Shown: positions 28,654 through 37,890 of the stretch, piece by piece
Numbering within the stretch: position 1 is the stretch's first letter
How the letters are laid out: every line of letters starts with the position of its first letter
Assembly: GCF_040784935.1 (NCBI RefSeq)
Contig: NZ_CP160680.1
Span: forward strand, 1,479,501-1,543,500
DNA: 64,000 nt
Direction of reading: 5' to 3'
From: Lewinella sp. LCG006
Lineage (GTDB): Bacteria; Bacteroidota; Bacteroidia; Chitinophagales; Saprospiraceae
Made by a program: the position numbers and the translations under genes
The notes under the pieces: generated by a model
Databases searched by the model: none
Seen by the model: only the letters and a program-made list of their open reading frames with translations
What the model was told of the DNA's origin: nothing

Positions 28654-31600
28654 TTACATCTTCACCATCCGTCGGCTGATCTGCCGCCCATCAAAGGTGA
28701 GGGTGTAGAACAGCACGCCAGCTGGCAGCCCCTCGCCACGAATGAGCTGTTGTTGTTTGCCAGCATTGGCGCGTTGCTGGTATTGTTGTACAACCTTGCC
28801 GGTGGCATCGGTTATTTCTAGCAGATAGTTCCCCGCTTGCGGCAGGTAGAAGCTAATCTGGGTGGTTTCCTGGAAAGGATCAGGGTAGTTTTTCAACAAC
28901 ACTGCTTCCTGGCCGTAATCACTGAATTGCAATTGCAGTTGGTACGCTTCCAAAGCATGGTCATAAGCGAAGGACGGTACCCGACCGCTGACCGCCAAAG
29001 CGGTAGCTAGCTTGGTGCTCGCTTTAGCTTCTACCACCAGGGTAAAGAGCGGCTCACTAGCCGTAGCTTTGGTGTTATTCGCTACCCAGATGCCTTTCAG
29101 TAAGCCACGCTGCAATGAGGTCGTGTTCATCTGTTCGGCCTTCATTTGCCCTTCTTCCACTTCTAATACTTCTAGGAAATCAGTATTCAGGGCCAGTTCT
29201 ACTTCCAATCCACTGAGTCGCTCCAAATCCTTGGCACGAATAGGGATACGGTAAATATCTCCGGTGCGTAAATCATAATCAGGAGCTTCTAGCAACCAAT
29301 TGGTATGGGTACGCTCTTCGGCTTGTGCCATCACGCCATCACTACTAGCAGAACCGTTCAGGTCACCGATTTTGATGCCGATAAAGTCCTGACCAAATTG
29401 GCACACCAGCAGGTTGAAATAACGGTACGAATCTGGAATCTCGGCCGCGATGTCCGTCAGAGGGAATTCTGAAGGCACAAAGCGCCAGCTCGTATTCGCC
29501 GGGAAGGTTTCAATTCTATCCAGCAGCAACTGCTGCATCCACAACAGGTCAAGCGTGGTTACCTCGCCATCGTTGGTGATATCGGCAGCTAGTAATACAT
29601 AAGGATCGGTAATGATTTGCTGCAACAACAGATGACGCTGAAGAATAATCAGGTCAAGGGTGGTTACGCCATTACGGGTATCGTCATTTTTGTAAGGTTT
29701 GACTTCGTAGTTGGTCGAGAAGGCCAGCTGTGGGAACTCAAACTTACCGTCATTGATGGTAAAGGAGTTTTCATCAAATACATCGTCGATCAATAGCTGT
29801 ACCTCTACCCCACTCATGGGTTGGTTGGTGCGGGTGCGGATGACACCTTCTATTTCCAGCTCGCTCTGTGCACAAGTGCTACACACCTCGTTGGGGTCTT
29901 GGACCGATACGACAATGGTACAATGTTGATAGTTGGGGCCTCCCATACTACCATCCGGCTGCATCGCGTAAGGGTTGTAAGCATTGTCACGCACCACAAT
30001 TTCACGTGCGGCCTGGTAACGATCTTCACAAGTGAGGACCATATTGGTGTTGCTAAAATCAACCGCAGCACCCGGTAAGTTCACCGAGTAGGCATAATCT
30101 CCAGAGCAATCCAAGCCTGCCATTTCTGCCAACAATGTAGCAGACAAGACGACGGCGGCTTCGTCTAGGATACCATCTCCGTTGAGGTCCGTTGCTGGAA
30201 TTACGGGAGCTAGCTGCACCTCCAATGCCGTAGCACAAACAGGCGTAGCGATGAAACAATCTGCTACCGTAAAGACGATGCGCTCGCTTGCCAGATTGCT
30301 ACAAGCATCTGTTGCCTCAAAGACAAAAGCGTGTTCTCCGATGGGGAAGCTGCCTTCTATCACAAAGCTGTTGTTCGTTCTATTCAGCACGCCGGTATCC
30401 GTCAGCTCCAGGTCGTTGGTACCATCATTGTCCTGATCAAGGAAGAGTTGTACCTCGGTGCGTTCAGGGAAACAGGCATCCACCAGTTCCACTGCCACAC
30501 TCACCAATGCCTCGCAAGATTCATCTGTGGTACAGAACGCTGCCGGAGGTGTGAAGGTCACTACCGGTGCGGTTTCGTCTTGAATGCTAATGACTTGGGT
30601 GTATTCCCAGGCACCTACATTGGGCAGATCGCGCCAGTAACCGGCAGGATTGGTCGCACAGTTTTGTCCAGCAGGAGGGAATTGGTTGAAGGCTTCAGCA
30701 TCGGCATCGGCAAAAGCATTGCCATTGTTGACCACCAGCCATACGTCTTCTGTGCCTTCCGCAACAGCGCAATTTTCATTACGGCTCAGTACGGTAGGAG
30801 CACTTACACCATCGTATTCACAATCGTTGACGATCAGGTAGGTTCTTTGCAGACGTAGGCACGCTTCTCCTTGCGGATCCAGTTCTACATCTGTATACGT
30901 AACCGTGAAGTTGCCACAACCACCATTGATGAATTCGAGGTTGTCCAAACCAGCTATACAATCCGTTGTTTCGTCTTTCGGGAAACGAATACGGTAGGTA
31001 TTGTTACGGTTCACCGTAATCATTTGTTCGTACACTTCGGCAGTGGTATTACCAGCAGCATCTGTGGCCACAAAGCGGCGGCGAATACTACCCAGGTCAC
31101 AATCATCCCAACTGAGCTCGGGCGTCATTTCCACAATTTCTGCCGTACAATTATCCAATACTTCCGGCATACCGAAGAGGTCTACCCGCTGGATAGAGTC
31201 CATGGGTTCAAAGCCTAGTGGCAGTGCGCTACAAGGTAAGTTGAGTGTTTCTAGCCCCGTAAGCTGCGGAGCGACTTCATCGATCACGCTCACCAGTACG
31301 TTACAGCCATTGACGTTGCTGTCAGCATCCATCACCTGAAGTTCTACCAGGAAGGTCTGCCCAGCATCACAGCACTCAAATGCTAGCTCAGAAGTCCACT
31401 CGCCAAAGCTACCAGCCAAGTCACCCGCACAAGCATCGGTTCCTTCGTTGTAGAACCTACGCATCAGTAGGTTTGGCGTGTCACAGTTGTCGTAGCTTCC
31501 CTGATCCAGGTTGTCGGCGTACAGGAAGTTGGGGGTATTGTCTCCGACCGTCACGGTTAGACTGCTCACACAAATCGCGGTTGGTACTTGCAAGTCAGCA

Positions 31601-34600
31601 ATACGCATTTGACAACTGCGTTCCACTACGTTTCCGTCAAGGTCAACAGCGATATAGTGCAGGATGTAATCCCCTCTATCCAGGTTCGACACCGAACGGG
31701 CGCCTTCAAATTCGATGGTTTCTATTAATTCATCATCTACCACTCTGATCACTTCCGTGGTGATGCTCCAGTCGTCAATGCGGCTTTCATCACAGAAGCC
31801 TACCAGTTCGGCCAACGGAATATCTACCGTAGCCGTACAATCCAATGGATCAACATCGTAGACCAACACATTATCGCTAGGACAATTACATCCGTCGCCG
31901 CCGATGGGGCACACCAAACGAGGTGGGCCAAATGGTCCTATCTTGATCTGCTGAGGAATCACGTAAAGGGTATCACCATTACAAGCATCCGTAATGGTCC
32001 ACTCACGGGTCAGGTTCAGGGTTAGATCAGTAGTGATTGGATTAGGGATATCCTTGTAGGAAACCGCCAGGTTAAAGATCGTCGTTTGGTTAAACAGCGT
32101 ATCGTAATCCGTACCACCACTGATAAGCGGATAGCCGGTATCCTGAGGATGAGGATAACCATTTTCATTGACTTCGTATTCATCACCACACTGGAAAGTC
32201 ACCGTAGCTGGTGGCAAAACAATATCATCGATGGATGGACGGCGGAAGGTCAATTGTTGATCGCAACTATCTGCCTGTCCGGCAGACTCCATGATGAAGG
32301 TTCGATAAATGTAGGCGTCTACACAGTTGTTCTCGAAATCCAGTTCATCCTGGAAATACAAGCTATCCAAGCCACAAAGCGGCTCAACGAATGGGTAGCC
32401 TACCGTTTCCTGGCTGGCTGGATTACCCTGCGTCCAAAGGATGTGGTTATACGTAAGGTCTTCTTGCAGTGTTTCGTAAGGTGTAAAAGTAGAGGTCACT
32501 TCTTCACTGTTCACCGTCATAGGTAAGTTGCGGTAAGAAACCACGACCCAGGCATAATTCCCGACTGCTTCAATACCATAAGTGGAAGCAACAAGGGTAT
32601 AATCCTGCCCTGGTTTCAGTGACTGCGTGAAGTGATTGACCAGGTGCATATCCTGAGCAAACATTCCAGTCGTATCAATCATCGGATTGATGGTCTCCAT
32701 GTCCTCGTCTTCATTCAGCTCATCGGGCTGGTTCATATTGAAGCAACAAGGATCGGTGTACCCCGTGTAGTCGCCACGGAACAGCATACCGGTACCGTCT
32801 GCATCGCCATAATCTTCCAATTCTGGCGACAATGGAATGTCAGAGAAGAAGAAGAATGCGTATACTCCATCTACGGTATCTACTGGTCCAGGCAGCGTTA
32901 CATCAACTGGCTCCATGAAACGATCGCCTAAGAGAATGGGCGTAGAGGTAAAAGCCAGGAAACAAGGTGCTTCTTCTACCCGAAAGTCAGCCGTATCCAA
33001 TTGTCCTTGAAGGACCTGGACACTTCCGATAAATCTTCTTTGGTTGGTATCTTCCGGACAGAACAATGCCGGTGTAGGTGGATTGATTTGGATGGTTTCT
33101 CCACAATCCGCAACACTGTCCGAGATGGTTACATTCAGAATACCCTCGCTGTAGCTATGCGGTACCGATTCTACCAACTCGCCGTAGTTACCAGTGGTAC
33201 CATCATTGGCCACCCAACTGCCACTGACATTCACACCATCCACCATGATGGTATAAACATAATAATCATCGCTAGCATCGTCGGGCGTTCCAGCATCATC
33301 ACAAGTTACCGTATTCACAGTTGTGATGATCATACACTGGTACGAACAGGAAGGAGGAGGTGTAATCGCTACCGACGCTGTACAAGTGGCATCATCTACA
33401 TCCTGGATAAGCATATTGAAGCCGCCATCGGCAATCAAGAAAGGCCCTTGGGTGCTTGCTACACCATAGGTGCCGCTGTTGCCAGAAGGCTGAATCCAGC
33501 CCGCGCCATTGTTGTTGACACCTTCGGCCAACAACTGGAACGTAAACAGATCATCATCGGGATCCGACGGTGTTCCATTGTCCAAACACTGATAATTAAA
33601 GACGGAAACAGCGATAGCGCATTGGTCGGAACAGCTCGTTGGTGCTGCTACTTCTAAGGCAAAATCACAATCGCTGTCAGCACCATCGTTAAAGGTAAGA
33701 TTGACATTTCCATCAGCCACCAGGTAAGGCCCAAAGCTAGCTGGCACATCGTAGGCACCTGTGCTACCGTCGTTGGCCATCCAGTTTTCGCCAAGATTAT
33801 TACCCGCCACTGTTACTGAGAAGGTGAACGTATCATCCGTAGGATCGGTAGGCGTGCCATTGTCGTTACAGGCTACATTGGTTGCCACGGCTTCTGTAAT
33901 TTCACAAGCTACCGAACAGGGTGCCGGAGCCACAAAAGAGGTGGTGAGTGAACAAGCCGCTACTTCGGTGTCCGTAAAAGTTAAACTTACATTACCGCCC
34001 GCAATCGGAAATGGCCCGAGGGTCACCCATTCTCCATAGAGGCCAGATTGGCCGTTGGAGCTGGTCCAGCCAGTGCCCGCATTGGCACCAGTCACCCGCA
34101 CGAGTACGGTATAGGTATCATCTGCTCCGTCAGACAATGTACCATTGTCATCACACTGAATAATGCTCTGTTGCAAAGTCAGCGCACAAACATCAGAACA
34201 GGTACCCGGAGGAATGATGAAGATGGGCAAATTACAATCCGGATTTCCCGGGTCAGTGACCAGAAAATCAAGGTTACCACCGCTGATCGGATAAGGCCCC
34301 ATCAGCATGGTTGTGCCGTAGGCTCCAGAGGTATTATTGGGGTCGTTGGCTAACCAGCTATTGGAAGTGGTATTGTAGCCCGTAATCTCTAGCGTGAAAG
34401 TAAAAGTATCGTCGCTGGAATCAGAAGGTGTACCATTGTTGTCGCAAATATTGGGACCAACATTACCGTCCAGGAAACAATCGGGAGAGCAGGTCTCCGC
34501 AGGTGCCGCAAAGGTATAAGTAACACTACAGGTATTGTCTTCGCTATCCGTGAAAGTGAGGGTAACGTCGCCTGCTGAGAGTGGATTATTTTCATAAGTG

Positions 34601-37600
34601 TAGCTCGTACCATAGCTACCGGTACTGCCATCCGAAGCGACCCAACTGCCGCTGGCATTGGCGCCATCCACCTCAAAAGTAAAGCCGAAAGTATCATCGG
34701 AAGGGTCATAGCTGGTGCCATTGTCGTCACAAACAGCAGCCGTCGCTACCACTGACAAGGAACAGTCATTGGAACAAGCCGGAGGTGGTACAATGAAGAT
34801 AGGCAGGTTACAGTCTGGATTGCCGGGATCGACGACCAGAAAATCAAGGCTTCCCTCACTGATCAAGTAAGGCCCCATTGTGACCGTTGTGCCATAAGCA
34901 CCAACCGTATTATTGGGATCATTGGCCGACCACATTCCAGCACTGGTATTGTAGCCCGTGATCTCCAGGGTGAACGTAAAGGTATCATCGCTGGGGTCTG
35001 AAGGCGTACCGTTGTTGTCACAAATATTAGGACCAACATTACCATCCAGGAAACAATCTGGAGAGCAAGTCTCCGTAGGTGCCGCAAAGGTGTAGCTGAT
35101 GCTACAGGTATTGTCTTCGCTATCTGTGAAGATCAAGGTTACGTCGCCTGCCGAAAGTGGGTTGTTTTCGTAAGTGTAGCTGGTACCATAGTCCCCAGTG
35201 CTACCATCCGAAGCAATCCAACCACCACTGGAATTGGCACCATCCACCTCGAAAGTAAAGGCAAAGGTATCATCCGCTGGATCGTAGCTGGTGCCATTGT
35301 CATTACAATCAGCGCTGGTAGCAGTAACGGTCAGGGCACACAAACTAGAACAGGTTGCTGGTGCAGGAACAGAAAGGGTTGTGCTACAAGCAGCTCCGAA
35401 AAATCCGTCGGTGATCGTTAATTCCAAATCACCAGCGGCAATAGCCAGCGGGCCAATCGTCACGGCTTGGTTGTAGCCCCCCGTGATGGTCTGCCCGTTG
35501 ACTTGGCTTCGCCAACCGTTGCTACTGTTGCTACCCGTGACTACCACCATAAAGGTAAAGAGGTCATCATCAGGATCGGAAGGTGTGCCATTGGCGTCAC
35601 AAGAAATACTGCTCACGGCGATGGTCGCATCTAGCATACAAGCAGGAGGAACGACAGTCACACAATCGCCATCGTCTTCGTCACCAGCGTCATCGGCACA
35701 TTGGTTATTGCCATTTGTATCGATACCGTTGCCGGGGGTAGAGTCGGGGTCAGCTTGCGCAGAATAGGTGATTTCTGCGTGTACGGTATAGTCAAAAGCA
35801 GGTGCTACGACGCCCATGAAGGTCAGCGTGAGGCTCTCCCCTATTTCCAAACTTAGGTTTTGCCAATCAATCGAGTTGCCACTAAGTACACCGCCTGGTG
35901 TAAGGGGCGTAACATTGATAATCCCCGCTGGCCAAAGTGCATTGACCGTAAAATCCCCTGCATTGAAGGGGCCTTGATTGGTGACCGTAATCGTAAAAGT
36001 AACGGCAGTGCCGATATCTGCGGTAGGACTATCTACCGTAATATCCAATTCCAAGTCGGTCGGACAAGTAAATTGGCTTAATTCGTGGGTAGCACTAAAG
36101 GTACAACCATTAACATCCGTCACCTCAAGGGTGTAAATACCAGGAGTATTTACTTCGATTTCTTCCGGAGCATCGGGGCCGGTGGCGATGATGCCATTTG
36201 GACCCGTCCAGGTTAAGGTTGCAATCGCTGAATTAGACAAGAAGTTGACGCCCAAAGTGGTAGTTTCTCCTTCGCAAATTTCTGTTGGGCCATCGATGAC
36301 TACATCAATCAAAGGCACGCCTACCAGATCAGCAGAAAACACATTGGCAAACCACCAGGTATTGAGGCTATTTTTATCACCATAGCCTGTTGTATTGTTG
36401 TCATTGATCATGGAACAATCATCCGTCTGAGGATCAAAGTTGTTCCAGGTACGGCAACCGGGAGTGGTACAGTCGCAACCGTCTCTTCCATCTTTAGGTT
36501 GACCGGTACCAGGTTCCTCAATGATATTGCGATCATCCCAGTAAAGAATATTGGTTTGGCCATTCGAAGTACAAAAAGGACGAACCGGTTCTACACAAAA
36601 GCCATTTTTGAGAAATTCGGTATCATAAACCGCCCAATGCTGCACCCCCTGGGTATAATTTACAGACAGGTTGAGGTTAGCACCCGGGTCAACGGGCGTA
36701 CCATCGCCAAGCAGCCCATCCCAAGCCATACAAGTTGTCAGAGGGTCGCCAGGAAGAAAACGATGCAATAAGCGTCGGTCAATATTAGCATCAAAAACAC
36801 CATTTTGGTTAATATCCAAAACCACCTCCACCTGACCAGGCTGGGTGACGCTGACGTCCAGACAATAAGTACCTGGTCCTGTACAATTGAAAAACGGAGC
36901 AACAGTAAGCTCTCCACATGCTCCATCTGGAAAGGCTACAGGATCTGGTGGTGCTAGAAAGATTAGATGCTCTGCAAAATCACCCGTAAGATTTTGTGAC
37001 GGAATAGACATCCGATCCAAGCCCAAATCACCACTTTGCCCAGGGCCTCTGCTATTGAAGGCAAAAGCAAAAGAAAGACCTTGAAAACCAGAGTCGGCAA
37101 AATCAATCTGCGTAACAAAACCATCCGTTGTATAAGAAAACAGGCGGCCATTGAAACGTCGGTCCCAGACACATTCGGGCTGTGAGTTGCCTACCGTTGG
37201 GGTACGAAAAGCCCAGTTTCTTGAGTATACCCGGCCGGGGATTTCTACTCCGTTATCAGCTACCGTAAAATCCCAAAAACCAATATGATCGACACTGATA
37301 AACTCAATGTAAAACAAACCTGCCTCTCCCGGAGCAAATACATAACGAGCCTCGTCCGTTGCGTAGCCTACCCCATTGTTTAGGACTGCAGGGCCGCTAG
37401 CTTCTTGCCAGTTGTGGACATTTTCCACAAAACTATTGACACTGTAGGGGCCGTGAACAATTTCATCATTAGACACCCGGCGAATCCGGAAAGAGTAGTT
37501 ACCTGTGCTTGCGGGAAAACCTGCCTCGTCGTACTCTCTGGAAAGCCCCAGGTACATCACCTCGGTCGGACTATTGATTTGTACATAAAGGCGGCTTGCA

Positions 37601-37821
37601 GCGGGGCTTCCCAAAGTGGCGAAATTCCCATAATTGTTATCCCCGATCAATAGCATGACCATGTCGGTAGGATTGGGAGCTACATCATGCGTGCCTTCTG
37701 CCCGGACGATCGTCAAGGACACCAAAAAAAGGCTCAAAAGCAACGACCATTGAAGGACTTGCTTTTGATAAAATGGTATGGTTCGGTAGTTGTCGTTCAT
37801 AACCTGGTAGGTGTTAATCAT
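28654..37821 (-). CDS. Large T9SS-exported surface protein with nine Cys/DNGTP repeats
   Basis: A complete 3,055-residue protein. The start is the ATG at 37821, or the ATG at 37800 (residue 8), which gives a more usual signal peptide; cleavage is likely after Ala41 (TIVRA). Residues about 45-500 are an unrecognised head. Then come an Ig-like domain (about 507-587), a DUF11-like domain (about 588-724) and nine repeats of about 95 residues (about 724-1577) each with a Cys, a CxDNGTPxDPxDDxF motif, a GW, a GxYG and a PxxC end. From about 1850 it shares a cassette with the other giant proteins: HYR-like domains, RFPKDE segment, carboxypeptidase-regulatory-like fold, dockerin-like loops (DITNDGEVTTLD), GDLNGSA, a cohesin-like domain and a T9SS sorting domain (about 2970-3055, KNYPDPF to RRMVKM). 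It starts 69 bp after the adhesin upstream and probably shares its transcript. A secreted structural or adhesive role is inferred. Confidence 0.96.
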   Translation of the reverse strand: MINTYQVMNDNYRTIPFYQKQVLQWSLLLSLFLVSLTIVRAEGTHDVAPNPTDMVMLLIGDNNYGNFATLGSPAASRLYVQINSPTEVMYLGLSREYDEAGFPASTGNYSFRIRRVSNDEIVHGPYSVNSFVENVHNWQEASGPAVLNNGVGYATDEARYVFAPGEAGLFYIEFISVDHIGFWDFTVADNGVEIPGRVYSRNWAFRTPTVGNSQPECVWDRRFNGRLFSYTTDGFVTQIDFADSGFQGLSFAFAFNSRGPGQSGDLGLDRMSIPSQNLTGDFAEHLIFLAPPDPVAFPDGACGELTVAPFFNCTGPGTYCLDVSVTQPGQVEVVLDINQNGVFDANIDRRLLHRFLPGDPLTTCMAWDGLLGDGTPVDPGANLNLSVNYTQGVQHWAVYDTEFLKNGFCVEPVRPFCTSNGQTNILYWDDRNIIEEPGTGQPKDGRDGCDCTTPGCRTWNNFDPQTDDCSMINDNNTTGYGDKNSLNTWWFANVFSADLVGVPLIDVVIDGPTEICEGETTTLGVNFLSNSAIATLTWTGPNGIIATGPDAPEEIEVNTPGIYTLEVTDVNGCTFSATHELSQFTCPTDLELDITVDSPTADIGTAVTFTITVTNQGPFNAGDFTVNALWPAGIINVTPLTPGGVLSGNSIDWQNLSLEIGESLTLTFMGVVAPAFDYTVHAEITYSAQADPDSTPGNGIDTNGNNQCADDAGDEDDGDCVTVVPPACMLDATIAVSSISCDANGTPSDPDDDLFTFMVVVTGSNSSNGWRSQVNGQTITGGYNQAVTIGPLAIAAGDLELTITDGFFGAACSTTLSVPAPATCSSLCALTVTATSADCNDNGTSYDPADDTFAFTFEVDGANSSGGWIASDGSTGDYGTSYTYENNPLSAGDVTLIFTDSEDNTCSISYTFAAPTETCSPDCFLDGNVGPNICDNNGTPSDPSDDTFTFTLEITGYNTSAGMWSANDPNNTVGAYGTTVTMGPYLISEGSLDFLVVDPGNPDCNLPIFIVPPPACSNDCSLSVVATAAVCDDNGTSYDPSDDTFGFTFEVDGANASGSWVASDGSTGSYGTSYTYENNPLSAGDVTLTFTDSEDNTCSVTYTFAAPAETCSPDCFLDGNVGPNICDNNGTPSDSSDDTFTFTLEITGYNTTSNSWLANDPNNTSGAYGTTMLMGPYPISGGNLDFLVTDPGNPDCNLPIFIIPPGTCSDVCALTLQQSIIQCDDNGTLSDGADDTYTVLVRVTGANAGTGWTSSNGQSGLYGEWVTLGPFPIAGGNVSLTFTDTEVAACSLTTSFVAPAPCSVACEITEAVATNVACNDNGTPTDPTDDTFTFSVTVAGNNLGENWMANDGSTGAYDVPASFGPYLVADGNVNLTFNDGADSDCDFALEVAAPTSCSDQCAIAVSVFNYQCLDNGTPSDPDDDLFTFQLLAEGVNNNGAGWIQPSGNSGTYGVASTQGPFLIADGGFNMLIQDVDDATCTASVAITPPPSCSYQCMIITTVNTVTCDDAGTPDDASDDYYVYTIMVDGVNVSGSWVANDGTTGNYGELVESVPHSYSEGILNVTISDSVADCGETIQINPPTPALFCPEDTNQRRFIGSVQVLQGQLDTADFRVEEAPCFLAFTSTPILLGDRFMEPVDVTLPGPVDTVDGVYAFFFFSDIPLSPELEDYGDADGTGMLFRGDYTGYTDPCCFNMNQPDELNEDEDMETINPMIDTTGMFAQDMHLVNHFTQSLKPGQDYTLVASTYGIEAVGNYAWVVVSYRNLPMTVNSEEVTSTFTPYETLQEDLTYNHILWTQGNPASQETVGYPFVEPLCGLDSLYFQDELDFENNCVDAYIYRTFIMESAGQADSCDQQLTFRRPSIDDIVLPPATVTFQCGDEYEVNENGYPHPQDTGYPLISGGTDYDTLFNQTTIFNLAVSYKDIPNPITTDLTLNLTREWTITDACNGDTLYVIPQQIKIGPFGPPRLVCPIGGDGCNCPSDNVLVYDVDPLDCTATVDIPLAELVGFCDESRIDDWSITTEVIRVVDDELIETIEFEGARSVSNLDRGDYILHYIAVDLDGNVVERSCQMRIADLQVPTAICVSSLTVTVGDNTPNFLYADNLDQGSYDNCDTPNLLMRRFYNEGTDACAGDLAGSFGEWTSELAFECCDAGQTFLVELQVMDADSNVNGCNVLVSVIDEVAPQLTGLETLNLPCSALPLGFEPMDSIQRVDLFGMPEVLDNCTAEIVEMTPELSWDDCDLGSIRRRFVATDAAGNTTAEVYEQMITVNRNNTYRIRFPKDETTDCIAGLDNLEFINGGCGNFTVTYTDVELDPQGEACLRLQRTYLIVNDCEYDGVSAPTVLSRNENCAVAEGTEDVWLVVNNGNAFADADAEAFNQFPPAGQNCATNPAGYWRDLPNVGAWEYTQVISIQDETAPVVTFTPPAAFCTTDESCEALVSVAVELVDACFPERTEVQLFLDQDNDGTNDLELTDTGVLNRTNNSFVIEGSFPIGEHAFVFEATDACSNLASERIVFTVADCFIATPVCATALEVQLAPVIPATDLNGDGILDEAAVVLSATLLAEMAGLDCSGDYAYSVNLPGAAVDFSNTNMVLTCEDRYQAAREIVVRDNAYNPYAMQPDGSMGGPNYQHCTIVVSVQDPNEVCSTCAQSELEIEGVIRTRTNQPMSGVEVQLLIDDVFDENSFTINDGKFEFPQLAFSTNYEVKPYKNDDTRNGVTTLDLIILQRHLLLQQIITDPYVLLAADITNDGEVTTLDLLWMQQLLLDRIETFPANTSWRFVPSEFPLTDIAAEIPDSYRYFNLLVCQFGQDFIGIKIGDLNGSASSDGVMAQAEERTHTNWLLEAPDYDLRTGDIYRIPIRAKDLERLSGLEVELALNTDFLEVLEVEEGQMKAEQMNTTSLQRGLLKGIWVANNTKATASEPLFTLVVEAKASTKLATALAVSGRVPSFAYDHALEAYQLQLQFSDYGQEAVLLKNYPDPFQETTQISFYLPQAGNYLLEITDATGKVVQQYQQRANAGKQQQLIRGEGLPAGVLFYTLTFDGRQISRRMVKM
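34190..35340 (-). repeat. Tandem duplication of a two-domain 576-bp unit in the Cys/DNGTP repeats
   Basis: Landmark GTC(G/A)CAAATATT recurs at 34441 and 35017, an offset of 576 bp (192 residues). Repeats 2-3 and 4-5 of the protein at 28654-37821 are therefore copies: each pair is one CDDNGTSYDP-type and one CDNNGTPSD-type domain with near-identical sequence. The single repeat is about 95 residues, so the duplicated unit was the pair. Confidence 0.85.
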
Positions 37822-37890
37822 AGTGTGGGGTACCTAAAACTTTAGCTAAATTAGCGTACCTGGCACATCGTACCAGGTACACTAATATAC
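37822..37890. other. 69-bp spacer between two giant genes, with a hairpin
   Basis: Contains GTACCTGG (37856-37863) and CCAGGTAC (37873-37880) around a 9-base loop, an 8-bp perfect stem soon after the stop at 37891. No T-run follows, so it is not a good terminator; it may be a processing or attenuation hairpin between cotranscribed genes. The string CCTAAAACTTT (37833-37843) also occurs before the adhesin at 10189 (10218-10228). Confidence 0.55.

Noticed and set aside
37856-37880. Hairpin as terminator between the two largest neighbouring genes
   Set aside because: The stem is good but there is no T-run in the direction of transcription, so readthrough is more likely.
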